From assembly GCA_000758905.1 (NCBI GenBank), contig JRNA01000017.1, positions 1-64,000 on the forward strand: 64,000 bases of DNA, in the 5' to 3' direction. The notes beneath the pieces are model-generated. The model made no database searches, had not been told where the DNA came from, and was given only the letters and a program-made list of their open reading frames with translations. The translations under genes were made by a program, and so were the position numbers. Positions within the stretch are counted from its first letter, which is position 1, and each line of letters starts with the position of its first letter. Below are positions 1-8,974 of the stretch, piece after piece. The stretch comes from Clostridiales bacterium S5-A14a. Lineage in GTDB: Bacteria; Bacillota; Clostridia; Peptostreptococcales; Anaerovoracaceae.

Positions 1-97
1 TAAATTAATGTTTGCAATAGGGTGTTACCACGTAAAAATTCGTTTTTACCGTGTCCACTTTATAGGTAGTAGTTTACTTATTGTTTTTGATATATTT

Positions 98-132
98 ACG
101 GGTAAAATTACAAAGATTGTAATTTTACCCGT
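98..132. terminator. Hairpin terminator overlapping the folD stop codon
   Basis: A perfect 15-bp stem (99-113 with 117-131) closes a 3-nt loop. A run of seven T follows on the plus strand, so it should end a plus-strand transcript coming from outside the window. It can also fold in the folD mRNA, whose stop codon (125-127) lies in the stem. Bases 1-97 hold another A/T-rich hairpin-like stretch and no gene I can recognise. Confidence 0.7.
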
Positions 133-1012
133 TTTTTTCGGCGGATTCAACCAGTTGCTTCAATAGGCAGGCTGTTGTTACACTCCCAACACCCTTGGGA
201 ACTGGTGTTATGGCATCGACAACATCCGCCACCTCATCAAAACTTACATCGCCGACTAGCCTGCCGTCATCAGTTCTATTCATGCCAACATCTATAATAA
301 TCTGGCCGCTCTGAGCATATTCCTTTCCAAAAGTATCTGGCCTTCCTGTTGCAACAATTATGACATCTGAAGCAGCCGATAATTTCTTCAGTTGGTCAGA
401 ACTAGTCTTGCTATGAGCCATTATAACCGTCGCATTTTCCCGCTGCATGAGCATACTGACAGGCTTTCCAATTACAAGAGACCTGCCGAGCACGAGAACA
501 ACCTGGCCGGAGAGAGGTATTTTGTAGTGTTTCAAAAGTTCAAAACAAGCCATGGCCGTGCAAGGATAGTTTTTGGCTTTTCCTGTAAATACCAGTGCTA
601 GAGCCTCGTCGGTGATGGCATCCAGATCCTTTGATGCCGCGAGACGATTTCTTATGAGATTGTCGTCAAGCCCTTCCGGAAAAGGGCGAAAAATCAACGC
701 GCCGTGTATTTTATCGTCATCATTGATTTGATCTATGCAGCCCAGCACCTCGGACTGGGATACATCGTTGGGTAGCGCAAACTGTTTTGTGCTTATACCA
801 AGCTTTGAAGCCCTCTTAATTACAGCGTTTTCGTATGCCATATCCGCTGGATTCTCACCTATACGCAGAATTGCAAGCATTGGCGTGATGTTTTGTGCAT
901 TTAGATGTGCAACCTTCGAAGAAATTTCGCTCTCAATCTTCTCTGAGACTTCTTTCCCATACAAAATATTTGTCGCTCTGTCGCTTATTATGTTTGCTAT
1001 TTTTTGGCTCAT
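125..1012 (-). CDS. FolD-like methylenetetrahydrofolate dehydrogenase/cyclohydrolase, variant active site
   Basis: A 295-residue FolD-family protein (NADP-dependent 5,10-methylene-THF dehydrogenase and 5,10-methenyl-THF cyclohydrolase). It keeps the Rossmann motif VLGRSLVIGKPV, the PCT element and a late TPVPKGVGSVT segment. The start at 1012 is chosen because a GGAGGAG ribosome site lies at about 1022-1029, inside the upstream gene; the longer frame from 1033 would include this site. The start is one base after the stop of the amidohydrolase gene, so the two are probably co-transcribed. The canonical Tyr-x3-Lys is changed: the Tyr is present in DMAYENAVIKR but Val sits at the usual Lys position, with a Lys two residues later. 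The usual QLPLP is FRPFP. This fits a divergent clostridial subfamily; whether cyclohydrolase activity remains is unknown. Confidence 0.85.
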   Translation of the reverse strand: MSQKIANIISDRATNILYGKEVSEKIESEISSKVAHLNAQNITPMLAILRIGENPADMAYENAVIKRASKLGISTKQFALPNDVSQSEVLGCIDQINDDDKIHGALIFRPFPEGLDDNLIRNRLAASKDLDAITDEALALVFTGKAKNYPCTAMACFELLKHYKIPLSGQVVLVLGRSLVIGKPVSMLMQRENATVIMAHSKTSSDQLKKLSAASDVIIVATGRPDTFGKEYAQSGQIIIDVGMNRTDDGRLVGDVSFDEVADVVDAITPVPKGVGSVTTACLLKQLVESAEKNG

Positions 1013-1013
1013 T

Positions 1014-2861
1014 TTAAAGAATCTCCTCCCCACTTATATAAACCTTTTCGGGCATTAACTCCTCGATTTTGTCGACATTCTTTTCAAATGGATTCTCATT
1101 CATAATCTGAAAATCCGCATAATATCCTTCCGCAATGCAGCCGCGATAAGGCAGACCAGCAATGATGGCGGAATTTTTTGTGTAAAGCAAAATAGCTTCC
1201 TCAAGGCTAATCCTATGTTCCTGACCTGTATCGACGTCGTTGTAAGCTTTTCTCATCACAGCCCCTTTTATATTTATCCAAGGATCAACTGGATCCGACC
1301 AAGCAGTTGCAGGTGCATCAGTTGAAAGCCCCACAAAACAACCCATATCAATCAGATGTCTAATAGGATAAGTAGTTTTCAAACGCTCATCGCCCAAGTT
1401 TTTTTGATAACTTTCAATTTCGCTGAAGATAAAAATAGGCTGCGTGGCAATTGCAATACCTCGTTCTGCTGCCATCTTGATGGCTTCCTCGCTCGGCTCT
1501 GTTACATGCTCAATCCTAGAGTGCGGAATTTTACAGGTAAAATCAGCAAAGTTTGAAGGAGAAGCGTTAGAGTTTGAATGAGATTCGGTAGTGTTTAAAT
1601 TATTATCATTCTCCGTATTTCGCCCGACTGCCCCAACTGACCAAGGCTCCTCATTATAAAGCCTCTTCACAAACCTATCAATTGCCCTCTTCCCCATAGC
1701 GTGAATTGAAATCTGCAAATTATTCTTCCTACAAAACTCTATAGCAGAATCAAGTAGCTCATCGCTGCATGTTGAAATACCATACTCCTCAGTTCCCAAA
1801 TATGGCACGTCCGTCCACGCGGTATGTCCGGAGAAACTTCCGTCACCAATAAGCTTAAGCCCAGCCACGTGAATCTGCTGATCCATGAATCTATGCTCCG
1901 GCTGTATCTCAAATTCAGGCTTATTTTTATAAAACTCCCACATGTAAAAAAGCGAAATATTTTGTTTTAGGCCCTTCTTGACAGCATCATAGTAGACGAA
2001 GTGATTGTCCTTTGAGCTCAAATTCCCCATTTCGCACACCGACGTTATTCCGTGCTCGCTGAAGTGATTTCCGAGTTTTTTTATCAGCATGACCTCATGT
2101 TCATGGTCTATATGAGGTAGAATTTCCGCAACTAAATTCCTGGCATTCTCATACAAAATACCGTTTGGTACGCCATCTTGATTTCGCCCTATCTCGCCGC
2201 CCTCGGGATTTTTTGTGCCCTCATCGATGCCAGCCATTTTCAAAGCAAGTGAATTGCAACATCTGATATGCTCACAGGTCCTCACAAGCGTCACAGGAAA
2301 ATCAGGACAGGCTTCGTCCAAATCCCACCTTGTCGGCAGGCTTCTTTCTGGATATTTACCTTCGTCGCAGCCCCAGCCGATAATCCACTTGTCTTTTGTG
2401 CCCGGCTTCACACCGGCGTTAATCAATTCTTCTCTAGCCTCTGAAACCCTTGCCTTCAGGTCTTCAATTGAGGTCACATTCGGCGGCAGGCACGAAATCT
2501 CTTCAAGGCAGTGGGACAACATTATCGGATGTTCGTGGCAATCGACAAACCCTGGCATGGCAAAACGCCCGCCGAGGTCAATTTCACAGTAGTCGATGTT
2601 CTCCGATTCAAGGAATGTCCTCAAAGAATCTTTTTCGCCTAGTTTGAGGATTTTTTGACCTGACACGATCATTGAATCAACAAAATAGCTGTATTTAAGG
2701 CAGTTCTCATCTGCAGTGCTAGCACAGCTCATGCTCTTATAATTCTTGTAGTTGTTGCTTATAAAAGCGTCGCCGTTGCTATTGCGATTGCCATTGCCGC
2801 GATATGGCAACGTATCTTTATAAACTAGAATCTTCCCATTATAAAATAAAGTCGTTTTCAT
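1014..2861 (-). CDS. YtcJ-type amidohydrolase (amidohydrolase family 3)
   Basis: A metal-dependent hydrolase of the amidohydrolase superfamily, about 615 residues from the start at 2861. A longer frame from 2885 has no ribosome site; the chosen start has AGGGGA about 12 bases ahead. Metal-site features are visible: PGFVDCHEHP after strand 1, SIHAMGKRAIDRFV in the middle, SRIEHV and later GLSTDAPATAW. The pattern is that of YtcJ-like proteins, which deacylate or hydrolyse N-substituted amino acids or similar amides; the substrate cannot be read from sequence. An Asn/Ser-rich low-complexity insert (about 1565-1620) interrupts the domain after the SIHAMGK element. It precedes folD by one base and follows fhs by about 130 bases. 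Confidence 0.8.
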   Translation of the reverse strand: MKTTLFYNGKILVYKDTLPYRGNGNRNSNGDAFISNNYKNYKSMSCASTADENCLKYSYFVDSMIVSGQKILKLGEKDSLRTFLESENIDYCEIDLGGRFAMPGFVDCHEHPIMLSHCLEEISCLPPNVTSIEDLKARVSEAREELINAGVKPGTKDKWIIGWGCDEGKYPERSLPTRWDLDEACPDFPVTLVRTCEHIRCCNSLALKMAGIDEGTKNPEGGEIGRNQDGVPNGILYENARNLVAEILPHIDHEHEVMLIKKLGNHFSEHGITSVCEMGNLSSKDNHFVYYDAVKKGLKQNISLFYMWEFYKNKPEFEIQPEHRFMDQQIHVAGLKLIGDGSFSGHTAWTDVPYLGTEEYGISTCSDELLDSAIEFCRKNNLQISIHAMGKRAIDRFVKRLYNEEPWSVGAVGRNTENDNNLNTTESHSNSNASPSNFADFTCKIPHSRIEHVTEPSEEAIKMAAERGIAIATQPIFIFSEIESYQKNLGDERLKTTYPIRHLIDMGCFVGLSTDAPATAWSDPVDPWINIKGAVMRKAYNDVDTGQEHRISLEEAILLYTKNSAIIAGLPYRGCIAEGYYADFQIMNENPFEKNVDKIEELMPEKVYISGEEIL

Positions 2862-2988
2862 TTTAAAGACTATTCCCCTATACATTGGTTAATATATTGA
2901 AAAAATATTATCGTTTTTTGCTTTAAGCGTTTCTCTGCTTATATTATAATATATTTATAATCGTTATATGTAACATGCAAATAAATCC

Positions 2989-4686
2989 TTATGAAAGCCC
3001 GCTTATAACACCATCTTCGTCTATATCCATTCCAAGAGCAGCTGGTTTCTTAGGCAATCCTGGCATAGTCATGATGTCACCTGTTTTTGCAACAATGAAT
3101 CCTGCACCTGCCGAAACTTTGAGCTCCTTGATGTGGATCATAAAATCTTTTGGTGCTCCCAACGCCTTAGGATCGTCGGAAAAACTATATTGAGTCTTAG
3201 CAATGCATATTGGCAGATCGCCAAACCCGTTGTTCTCAAGCCTCTTCAGTTCCTTGAGTGCCTTCACATCAAAACTAATATCTGTAGCGCCGTAAACCTT
3301 TTGAGAAATTGATCTGATTTTTGACTCTATGCTCTGATCAAGCTCGTAAGAAAATTGCAGCGTAGAATCTTTCTTTTCACAGAGTGAAATTACTTTCTTA
3401 GCAAGCTCAATGCCGCCCTGGCCGCCCTTAGCCCAAACCTGGCTTAGCACAACATCTACGCCCCTGTCCTCACAGGCCTTTTTCACAACGTTCATTTCAA
3501 CCTCAGTGTCAGATGGGAACTCATTGATTGCGACAACCGCATTTAAGCCAAAGACTTTTTGAATATTATCAATGTGCCTCAAAAGATTTGGAATTCCAGC
3601 CTTAACTGCCTCAGGATTCTCATCATTCAAATCTTCCTTCGCTACGCCACCGTGGTACTTAAGTGCTCTAACCGTTGCAACTATCACAACGGCATCAGGA
3701 GCAAGCCCCGTCTTTCGACATTTGATATCGAGGAATTTTTCAGCTCCAAGATCCGCTGCAAATCCAGCCTCCGTTACCGCATAGTCTGAAAATGCAAGCG
3801 CCATCTTGGTTGCAATTACAGAGTTACAGCCGTGAGCTATGTTTGCAAAAGGTCCACCATGCACAAAAGCCGGTGTATGCTCAAGTGTCTGAACTAGGTT
3901 TGGCTTTAGTGCATCCTTGAGCAAAATAGTTGCAGCCGCTTCGCAGCCCAGGTCTGCGACTCTAACAGGCTTCTCATCGTAGGTATAGCCAACAACAATC
4001 TGAGAAATTTTATTTTTGAGGTCTGTTATGCCTTCTGCCAAACAAAATATTGCCATTATCTCGCTTGCTACGGTAATATCAAATCCGTCTTCTCTAGGCA
4101 CTCCGTTTGGTTTTCCTGAGAGTCCGTCGACAATGAACCTGAGCTGTCTGTCGTTCATGTCGACGACTCTCTTCCAGGTTATTGTCCTAGGGTCGATTCC
4201 AAGCTGGTTTCCCTGCTGTATGTGGTTGTCCAAAACCGCTGCTATTAGGTTGTTTGCAGCTCCTATCGCATGCATGTCCCCGGTGAAGTGGAGGTTGATG
4301 TCTTCCATGGGGACAAGCTGCGCAAAGCCACCGCCGGCCGCGCCCCCTTTGATGCCGAAGACGGGGCCCATAGAAGGCTCTCTGAGTGCCAGGGCGGCCT
4401 TCTTGCCGAGGGCAGACAGACCGTCTGCGAGCCCGATGCTGGTCGTCGTCTTGCCCTCGCCGGCCGGCGTCGGCGAAATCGCCGTTAGTAGCACCAATTT
4501 CCCCCTCTTACTCTCGTCCAGATTAAGAGCTTCCTTAACCCTATGATATCCAACCTTCGCCTTAAACTTTCCATATCGCTCAATGTCATCTTCAACAAGC
4601 CCAAGCTTCCCGGCGATTTCTTCAATCGGCAGTAGCTCAGCTTCCTGAGCAATCTCTATGTCTGTTTTAAACTCCTTTGCACTCAT
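2989..4686 (-). CDS. Formate-tetrahydrofolate ligase
   Basis: A 565-residue, full-length formyl-THF synthetase. It condenses formate and THF with ATP to 10-formyl-THF in the cytoplasm. The P-loop-like [14 protein letters not shown], the [15 protein letters not shown] segment and the [11 protein letters not shown] segment are all present. The ATG overlaps the rnhB stop (ATGA), and its GGAGGAAC ribosome site lies inside rnhB, indicating translational coupling. Together with folD two genes downstream and folT at 21.5 kb, it gives a C1-folate branch that can feed purine and methionine synthesis or let the cell assimilate formate. There is no sign of a complete Wood-Ljungdahl cluster in this window. 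Confidence 0.97.
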   Translation of the reverse strand: MSAKEFKTDIEIAQEAELLPIEEIAGKLGLVEDDIERYGKFKAKVGYHRVKEALNLDESKRGKLVLLTAISPTPAGEGKTTTSIGLADGLSALGKKAALALREPSMGPVFGIKGGAAGGGFAQLVPMEDINLHFTGDMHAIGAANNLIAAVLDNHIQQGNQLGIDPRTITWKRVVDMNDRQLRFIVDGLSGKPNGVPREDGFDITVASEIMAIFCLAEGITDLKNKISQIVVGYTYDEKPVRVADLGCEAAATILLKDALKPNLVQTLEHTPAFVHGGPFANIAHGCNSVIATKMALAFSDYAVTEAGFAADLGAEKFLDIKCRKTGLAPDAVVIVATVRALKYHGGVAKEDLNDENPEAVKAGIPNLLRHIDNIQKVFGLNAVVAINEFPSDTEVEMNVVKKACEDRGVDVVLSQVWAKGGQGGIELAKKVISLCEKKDSTLQFSYELDQSIESKIRSISQKVYGATDISFDVKALKELKRLENNGFGDLPICIAKTQYSFSDDPKALGAPKDFMIHIKELKVSAGAGFIVAKTGDIMTMPGLPKKPAALGMDIDEDGVISGLS

Positions 4687-5516
4687 ATCAGTTCCTCCTC
4701 CATTTTATCTAGAACCTTCTTTAAAAAAGTCTTCCTATGAATTGGCGACAATCCATAAGATGCAATCGCCTCATAATGCGCCTTTGTTCCATACCCCTTA
4801 TGTTTTTCAAATCCGTACTCCGGCGCTCTCTTCGAGTACTCTTTCATAAATTCATCCCTTGCAACCTTTGCAACAATCGAAGCCGCTCCAATTGAAAGAG
4901 ACTGAGAATCACCCTTGATAACGGCTTCCTGAGAAATACAAAATCCATCTTTCTCAAGTTCGGACTCTAATTGTTCAAGAGGAATTTCCATATCACCATC
5001 TATGAGGATTTTTACCCTCTTTCTTGCCCTTGATAAATCCCTATTTGAATCCTCGTCAAAAGTCGTCTCGGAACTAGTTTCACGCTGCCCATTTCTTATA
5101 GACGCCACTCCCAACTCTCCAATCTCATTGGATTCATCACCTTGTTTTTCAAGATTTCCTATGCACTCCCTGACCGCAGTGATCATGGCCATCTTAGTCG
5201 CATTCCTGATATTGAAGCGATCTATTTTGTTGCTATTCACAAAACCCAATCCAACGGCAATGGAATTATCTTTAATTTTAAGCGCCAGCTCATTTCTACG
5301 ATTTTCAGTAAGCTTCTTCGAATCATTAATTCCCGGAATATTCCAGTCTTTGGGCATTATAACGGCACATGCAACAACTGGTCCTGCTAGAGGCCCTCTA
5401 CCGACCTCGTCGACACCGATCAAATATTCAAATTCAGCCTTCTTATCAGAGTCAAATGACTTCATCTCTCCAAGCCTTATTTTTTCGATCATTTCCCTTT
5501 CTGCTTTGGTCGTCAT
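4683..5516 (-). CDS. Ribonuclease HII with an internal insertion
   Basis: RNase HII removes ribonucleotides from RNA-DNA hybrids. The signature [15 protein letters not shown] carries the catalytic Asp-Glu, and INDSKKL and the late LIDGD and AASIVAKV elements are present. I place the start at 5516 because GGCGGAGG lies about 10 bases upstream and overlaps the end of rbgA; this gives 277 residues. That is longer than the usual 200-260 because about 40 polar residues rich in Glu, Ser, Asp and Arg are inserted between helix ECIGNLE and strand VKILIDGD. The insert looks disordered. The order rplS-rbgA-rnhB is the same as in Bacillus. Confidence 0.95.
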   Translation of the reverse strand: MTTKAEREMIEKIRLGEMKSFDSDKKAEFEYLIGVDEVGRGPLAGPVVACAVIMPKDWNIPGINDSKKLTENRRNELALKIKDNSIAVGLGFVNSNKIDRFNIRNATKMAMITAVRECIGNLEKQGDESNEIGELGVASIRNGQRETSSETTFDEDSNRDLSRARKRVKILIDGDMEIPLEQLESELEKDGFCISQEAVIKGDSQSLSIGAASIVAKVARDEFMKEYSKRAPEYGFEKHKGYGTKAHYEAIASYGLSPIHRKTFLKKVLDKMEEELI

Positions 5517-5520
5517 TGCA

Positions 5521-6369
5521 TCAATCCTCCGCCATTTCAAGAGTTATCCTGCCGATTTTCCCGTTTCTGAACTCGTCCAAAATAGCCTTGCCCGCTCTGT
5601 CGTAGTCAATTCTCTTACCCGGCAAAATATATCCTCTACGCCTGCAGATTTCATCAAGCAGCTCAATATCCTCATATTCCAAGCAAGCCTTATCAAGCTT
5701 GTATCTCTCTAATAAAAGCTCGGGATAATCTCGCCTTAAAACTTTGATAAGTTCAAGTGCTAGCGTCGGTAGATCCAAAATCTCGTCTTTAATTGATCCA
5801 CAAAACGCAAGGTAAATCCCGACTCTGTTGTCCTCAAATTTTGGCCATAAAATTCCTGGCGTGTCGAGTAGTTCCATCCCATTTTTCAGCCTCAGCCACT
5901 GCTTGCCCTTGGTCACACCAGGTTTATTCCCGATCTGCGCAGCCTTTCTTCCTGTCAACCTATTAATGAGCGACGACTTCCCCACGTTTGGGACGCCGAC
6001 AATCATCATCCTCAGAGGTTTCTGCCTCATTTTACCCTCCGAAAGTTCTTTTTCGATTCTCTCAAGGATCTTAAGCAAATTGGAAACTCCCGATCCGCTC
6101 TGCGCATTTATTGCGACAGGTGTGCTGCCCTCCCGGACAAAATATTCAAGCCATCGCTTTGTTTCCTTGTCTGATGCGATGTCTGTTTTGTTCAGGGCGA
6201 TGACTCTCGGTTTATTTCCAACAATCTCATCGATTATTGGGTTCCTGCTTGAAATTGGTATTCTGGCATCCAAAACTTCGATCACCAAGTCCACGAGTTT
6301 TAAATTATCCCTTATGAGCTCGCGGGTCTTCTTCATGTGCCCGGGATACCAGTTAATGTTTTCTATCAT
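5521..6369 (-). CDS. Ribosome biogenesis GTPase RbgA (YlqF)
   Basis: A circularly permuted GTPase of 282 residues that drives late assembly of the 50S subunit. The G motifs occur in the permuted order: NKTD (G4) near residue 60, then GVPNVGKSSLINRL (G1), GVTKGKQW (G2) and DTPGILWP (G3). The N-terminal INWYPGHMKK is typical of the family, and the C-terminal helical domain is present. It lies between rplS and rnhB on the minus strand. The stop codon sits in the region that carries the rnhB ribosome site. Confidence 0.96.
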   Translation of the reverse strand: MIENINWYPGHMKKTRELIRDNLKLVDLVIEVLDARIPISSRNPIIDEIVGNKPRVIALNKTDIASDKETKRWLEYFVREGSTPVAINAQSGSGVSNLLKILERIEKELSEGKMRQKPLRMMIVGVPNVGKSSLINRLTGRKAAQIGNKPGVTKGKQWLRLKNGMELLDTPGILWPKFEDNRVGIYLAFCGSIKDEILDLPTLALELIKVLRRDYPELLLERYKLDKACLEYEDIELLDEICRRRGYILPGKRIDYDRAGKAILDEFRNGKIGRITLEMAED

Positions 6370-6490
6370 TTTTCATCCTCAAAATTTATTTTCTAATATG
6401 CTTTTATTATAAAGCGTGCAAGTGCATTTTCTGATTATCTATTAATGCTCTTCGTTTGTATATGAACAGTAGACTGCAAATAATTCTCCA

Positions 6491-6525
6491 AAAAATAAAA
6501 TATAGAGACATCCGCCTCTATATTT
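6491..6525 (-). terminator. Intrinsic terminator after rplS
   Basis: A perfect 10-bp stem (6498-6507 with 6516-6525) has an 8-nt loop. Read on the minus strand it is followed by a T-rich run. It lies just downstream of rplS, so much of the rplS transcription probably stops here and rbgA-rnhB-fhs are reached by read-through or have a promoter of their own. Confidence 0.7.
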
Positions 6526-6551
6526 TATCACAATTGTGTTTTAATCTAAAG

Positions 6552-6899
6552 TTATTGTTCAACTTGAGTTTTGATCTTAGCAGCCTTACCTGTTCTCTCT
6601 CTCATGTAGTTAAGTTTAGCTCTTCTTACGCGGCCTTTTCTTACTACATCAATTTTCTCAACCCAAGGTGAGTGTAGCGGGAATGTCTTTTCAACACCAA
6701 CACCTGAAGCAATTCTTCTAACGGTGAAAGTTTCTGCAATTCCGCCATTTTGTTTCTTGAGTACAAAACCCTCAAAGATCTGGATTCTTTCTCTAGATCC
6801 TTCCTTAATCTTAACGTGTACCTTAACGGTATCTCCAACGTTAAATGCAGGGACTTCTTTCTTTAGATAATCTTGAGTGACTTGATCTAAAATATTCAT
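6552..6899 (-). CDS. 50S ribosomal protein L19
   Basis: A 115-residue L19 of normal length. The family core is clear: [42 protein letters not shown], then [13 protein letters not shown] and the basic tail [14 protein letters not shown]. It binds 23S rRNA at the subunit interface. The start has a strong AAGGAGGAATT site. It is expressed from its own promoter at about 6970-6997, with a leader of about 60 nt. Confidence 0.98.
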   Translation of the reverse strand: MNILDQVTQDYLKKEVPAFNVGDTVKVHVKIKEGSRERIQIFEGFVLKKQNGGIAETFTVRRIASGVGVEKTFPLHSPWVEKIDVVRKGRVRRAKLNYMRERTGKAAKIKTQVEQ

Positions 6900-6901
6900 T
6901 A

Positions 6902-6962
6902 TTAATTCCTCCTTCCCTCCAAGACGTTCATGGTTCTAGTCCAGAGGACCGCCCGTAATAAC
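6902..6962 (-). ncRNA. Probable ribosomal protein L19 leader
   Basis: The short leader between the mapped promoter and the rplS start is G/C-rich for this region, and contains TTACGGGCGGTCCTCTGG and GAACCATGAACGTC, which look like the Firmicutes L19 leader element. Such leaders let the ribosomal protein repress its own synthesis. I base this on position and remembered consensus; a covariance search with the Rfam L19 leader model would decide. Confidence 0.5.
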
Positions 6963-6968
6963 TTCCAT

Positions 6969-6997
6969 ACTATATCACATTTTCAATTGTTTTACAA
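6969..6997 (-). promoter_or_regulatory. Promoter of rplS
   Basis: On the minus strand there is TTGTAA (6992-6997), a 17-base spacer and TATAGT (6969-6974), a good sigma-A type match. The transcript would start near 6962 and run into the L19 leader. Confidence 0.65.
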
Positions 6998-7088
6998 GCA
7001 AAATTTGGATTAGTGATGTATAAGATTTCTGATACTTCTTAATTGAGAAGTTTATAGATAAATCGACATTTAATCTAGATTATTATTT

Positions 7089-8141
7089 TTATATAATATT
7101 ATTTTTTACATAAAATGTTGCTCTTCCTTGGCCATGTCGTTGAATGTAACCTTCCTCTGTTAATTGCTTAAGCATATTTTCAATTGTTGCTTTTCCCACA
7201 CTTGGAACTAATTCCATCATGTCACGCTTGGTAAATTTACCTATACTTCTATCAACTGCGTTTCTTACAAGATCAATTGTAGGTATTTTTTCATCTACAT
7301 AATCTACTCTTTCTTCAAAATCAATATAAGCAGACAATATGATTCTAAGAATATATTTTATAAATGGCACAGGATTATCCTTATTTTCATGCCATCCTAT
7401 TCCGCTTTGCTCTAATGCTGCATAATAACTTCCTTTATTTTGTTCTATCTTGCTTTCTAAACTTATGTATTTCCCAATTACATATCCTTGCTTGTATAGT
7501 AAAAGAGTTGTTAAGAGACGACTCATCCTTCCGTTTCCATCACTGAAAGGATGTATGCAAAGAAAATCATGAATGAAAATCGGTATCAATAGCAATGAAT
7601 CCACATCCTTTTTATCTAAAGCTATATTCACTTCATCGCAAATTTTATCAATGGCACCTGGAGTTTCATATGGAGATAAGGGTTTAAATCTTTCAAAAAT
7701 ATTTCCATCATTATCTCTTTCTATAATAGAATTCTGCGCATTTTTATATCGTCCGCCTATACCTTTTTCACTATGCCTAAATAAATCTCTATGAAATTGC
7801 AAAATATAATTGCTATTAATCGTGATATATTCATAACTTTCATGAATTGTATTCAGCACATCTCTATAGCCCATAATTTCTTCTTCATCCCTATTTCTAG
7901 GAGTTGTTTTTTTATTCATTAACTCTATAATTCTGTCTGCAGTAGTAACGATTCCCTCTATTTTGTTGGAATCCTCTATGCTTTGAATTTTAGCAATCTC
8001 TACTAATTTATCTAAAACAGCAGGCTTGCGTTTTAAAAAAAGTTCTTGTTTTCCCTTATGCTCATGAATTTGCACAAGAAGATTTATGATTTCAGTATCC
8101 CATTTAGTTATTACTAGATTTTCATAATTAAAAACTCTCAT
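7089..8141 (-). CDS. Fic-domain protein with N-terminal inhibitory helix and C-terminal winged helix
   Basis: A 350-residue Fic/DOC protein. The active-site motif HPFSDGNGRMSR starts at residue 196 and is intact, predicting transfer of AMP (or another NMP) to a target hydroxyl. An N-terminal S-x3-E-G motif (SNKIEG, residues 58-63) matches the inhibitory helix of class II Fic proteins, whose Glu blocks productive ATP binding. The C-terminal 80 residues look like a winged helix (TKRDMMELVPSVGKATIENML). It is a single gene on the minus strand, divergent from the Nudix gene. It has the low-GC character of an accessory gene. The target is unknown; no separate antitoxin is needed if the inhibitory helix is in cis. 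Confidence 0.9.
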   Translation of the reverse strand: MRVFNYENLVITKWDTEIINLLVQIHEHKGKQELFLKRKPAVLDKLVEIAKIQSIEDSNKIEGIVTTADRIIELMNKKTTPRNRDEEEIMGYRDVLNTIHESYEYITINSNYILQFHRDLFRHSEKGIGGRYKNAQNSIIERDNDGNIFERFKPLSPYETPGAIDKICDEVNIALDKKDVDSLLLIPIFIHDFLCIHPFSDGNGRMSRLLTTLLLYKQGYVIGKYISLESKIEQNKGSYYAALEQSGIGWHENKDNPVPFIKYILRIILSAYIDFEERVDYVDEKIPTIDLVRNAVDRSIGKFTKRDMMELVPSVGKATIENMLKQLTEEGYIQRHGQGRATFYVKNNII

Positions 8142-8348
8142 TCGCCTACCTCCTTTTTCTTTCGCCTAATTATAGCATGTTTTTATGCGATTGTTAAGAG
8201 TTTAGGCGATTAATCAACATTAAATTTCTATCTTACATTTATTTTGCTTTTCCACCCTTAAAAATAATCTCCCTCTATATCTCATTTTAGTATTTAAAAA
8301 ATGGTATACCAATGATATAATATTGTAAAGTAGTTCTAACATAGTATA

Positions 8349-8373
8349 AATCAACTATTTGCATTAGTTGATT
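8349..8373. promoter_or_regulatory. Inverted repeat ahead of the Nudix gene
   Basis: AATCAACTA (8349-8357) and TAGTTGATT (8365-8373) form a perfect 9-bp inverted repeat with a 7-nt gap, about 30 bases before the start at 8405. A TATAAT-like box lies upstream near 8317. It could be an operator or a hairpin in the 5' leader. Otherwise the 8142-8404 gap between the divergent genes shows nothing I can name. Confidence 0.35.
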
Positions 8374-8404
8374 CTAATAGAGACCCTTAAGGAGCCAGAC
8401 TAGA

Positions 8405-8974
8405 ATGTCATTTCAGGAAAAAACCATATCATCAGAAGTAAAATATAAGGGAAAAATCCTAAATCTTCGTGTCGATACCGTCAAATCTGTTAACGGAGAG
8501 TCAAAGCGAGAGATAGTCGAACACTCAGGAGGCGCAGTTGTTTTGCCCCTACTCCCAAATGAGAATGTAATCATGATACGACAATTCAGAAAGCCGCTTG
8601 AGAGAGATGTTTTGGAGATACCCGCGGGCAAGATTGAGCATGGTGAGTCACCTGAAAAAACAGCGTTCAGGGAACTTCGCGAGGAGACTGGTTATCTAGC
8701 GAAGAAGATGACACTTTTGACGAAGATGTACCCCAGCGTCGGCTATTCTGAAGAGCTTTTGTATATTTATCTAGCGACTGATCTAGAGCCTGGAGAGACG
8801 GATTTTGACGAGAATGAGGACATTGATTCATATAGTTATCACATAGATGACCTTTATGAAATGGTGATGGAAGGTAAGATTCAGGACGCAAAGACGCAGG
8901 TTGCCATACTTATGACAGTTGAGCTTCTGCGGGAAGGCAAGATCAAATTAAATTTGGGAGTTAACAATGAATGA
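8405..8974 (+). CDS. Nudix hydrolase, ADP-ribose pyrophosphatase type
   Basis: A 189-residue Nudix protein. The Nudix box is complete (G-x5-E-x7-REL-x-EE-x-G-Y, within GKIEHGESPEKTAF and RELREETGY), so metal-dependent cleavage of a nucleoside diphosphate-X is expected. The N-terminal half resembles ADP-ribose pyrophosphatases (NudF): RVDTVKSVNG, GGAVVLPLL, IRQFRKPLERDVLEIPAG. An AAGGAG ribosome site precedes the ATG. It overlaps the following recombinase gene by 8 bases; the pair nudF-xerD is also found next to each other in Bacillus. Confidence 0.92.
   Translation: MSFQEKTISSEVKYKGKILNLRVDTVKSVNGESKREIVEHSGGAVVLPLLPNENVIMIRQFRKPLERDVLEIPAGKIEHGESPEKTAFRELREETGYLAKKMTLLTKMYPSVGYSEELLYIYLATDLEPGETDFDENEDIDSYSYHIDDLYEMVMEGKIQDAKTQVAILMTVELLREGKIKLNLGVNNE

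Noticed and set aside
4016-4546. Plus-strand 176-codon frame inside fhs
   Set aside because: The minus-strand fhs is complete and conserved; the plus frame has no ribosome site or recognisable domain.
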